Shown here: piece after piece, positions 5,151-5,404 of the stretch | Position numbering within the stretch: position 1 is the stretch's first letter | Layout of the letters: each line of letters begins with the position of its first letter | Assembly (NCBI GenBank): GCA_948946035.1 | Contig: CARBKU010000103.1 | Coordinates: forward strand, 1-5,404 | From: an uncultured Clostridia bacterium | Lineage (GTDB): Bacteria; Bacillota; Clostridia; TANB77; CAG-508 | Length of the DNA: 5,404 bases | Direction of reading: 5' to 3' | Program-made: the position numbers and the translations under genes | Notes under the pieces: model-generated | Databases searched by the model: none | What the model saw: the letters and a program-made list of their open reading frames with translations, nothing else | Told to the model about the DNA's origin: nothing

Positions 5151-5404
5151 TTATTTTATATCTATATAACTACTTTTTGGAAATACTAATCGTAGTTCTG
5201 TTCCTTCATTTTGAACTGAATTTAGCTCTATTGCTATTCCTAATTTATTACATAGGTTTTTACATAGATACAATCCAATCCCTGTAGATTTTTTACCGAT
5301 GGCACCTTCCATTTGTTCCTGTAAAGCCTTTTTCAAATACTCTTGTAATTTCTCCCTTTTTTATTCCTATTCCATTATCTTTTATATAAAGTATCACATT
5401 TTCT
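5151..5404 (-). pseudogene. Sensor histidine kinase, BceS-like, C-terminal part with frameshift
   Basis: This is the ATP-binding end of a membrane histidine kinase; its start lies outside the window. From 5403 the upstream frame reads ENVILYIKDNGIGIKKGEI, containing the G1 box DNGIGI, then RVFEKGFTGTNGRCHR, and stops at TAA 5295-5293. The downstream frame continues as KKSTGIGLYLCKNLCNKLG, with the G2 box STGIGLYL, to a TAA at 5153-5151. Removing one base (T5295) joins the two into the expected family sequence, where GFTG.NGR is followed closely by KSTGIGLYL. The TTG-initiated 61-residue frame from 5336 is therefore only the downstream part of this gene, not a gene of its own. The kinase group with this FEKGFTG...STGIGLYLC pattern works with Bce-type transporters, in agreement with the adjacent operon. 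Whether the shift is a true mutation or a sequence error next to the A6 run (5289-5294) cannot be settled here. If true, the kinase loses its G2 motif and is probably inactive. Confidence 0.85.

Noticed and set aside
5151..5336. A 61-residue frame starting at TTG 5336 as a stand-alone gene
   Set aside because: Its residues up to about 14 are out-of-frame translation of the kinase segment FEKGFTGTNGR, and the rest is the kinase G2 region. No Shine-Dalgarno supports the TTG. It is part of the frameshifted kinase.
1..5404. CRISPR arrays, tRNA or rRNA genes, insertion sequences, riboswitches or attachment sites
   Set aside because: No regularly spaced direct repeats, cloverleaf-like or rRNA-like segments, transposase frames with terminal repeats, or recognisable riboswitch cores were seen on either strand.

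Overview
The window comes from a low-GC Gram-positive bacterium, most likely a clostridial or related Firmicute. The DNA is very AT-rich, codon use is AT-biased (AGA, ATA, AAA, TTA), Shine-Dalgarno sequences are strong purine blocks, and the protein families are typical of Firmicute cell-envelope defence. I cannot name a species. Every supported gene lies on the minus strand, so transcription runs from high to low coordinates.

Reading in the direction of transcription: (1) 5404-5151 is the C-terminal end of a sensor histidine kinase of the BceS type. It carries a one-base frameshift between its G1 and G2 ATP-binding motifs. Its gene start and the expected response-regulator gene lie beyond the window edge. 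(2) 5145-4946 is a regulatory interval with a weak terminator, a perfect 9-bp inverted repeat like BceR-family operators, an extra half-site one helical turn away, a TATAAT -10 box, and a second long palindrome directly after the -10. (3) 4945-372 is a tightly packed operon of six genes: a Bce/Yxd-type ABC ATPase, its 696-residue permease with ten predicted membrane segments, an unrecognised 162-residue membrane-anchored protein, a YxeA-family protein, a 46-residue single-pass membrane protein, and a monofunctional GT51 peptidoglycan glycosyltransferase. (4) 376-219 holds a string of inverted repeats that probably ends the operon. (5) 159-55 is a tiny reading frame whose first part resembles the start of YccF-family membrane proteins.

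Taken together, the locus looks like a cell-envelope stress module. A two-component system probably senses a lipid II-binding antimicrobial peptide together with the ABC transporter, and its regulator activates the transporter operon. The operon resembles the yxdLM-yxeA arrangement of Bacillus subtilis but also carries a lipid II polymerase (GT51) and two small, unassigned membrane proteins. The family assignments are well supported by motifs. The peptide-resistance role, the common regulation and the roles of the two unassigned proteins are inferences from context.
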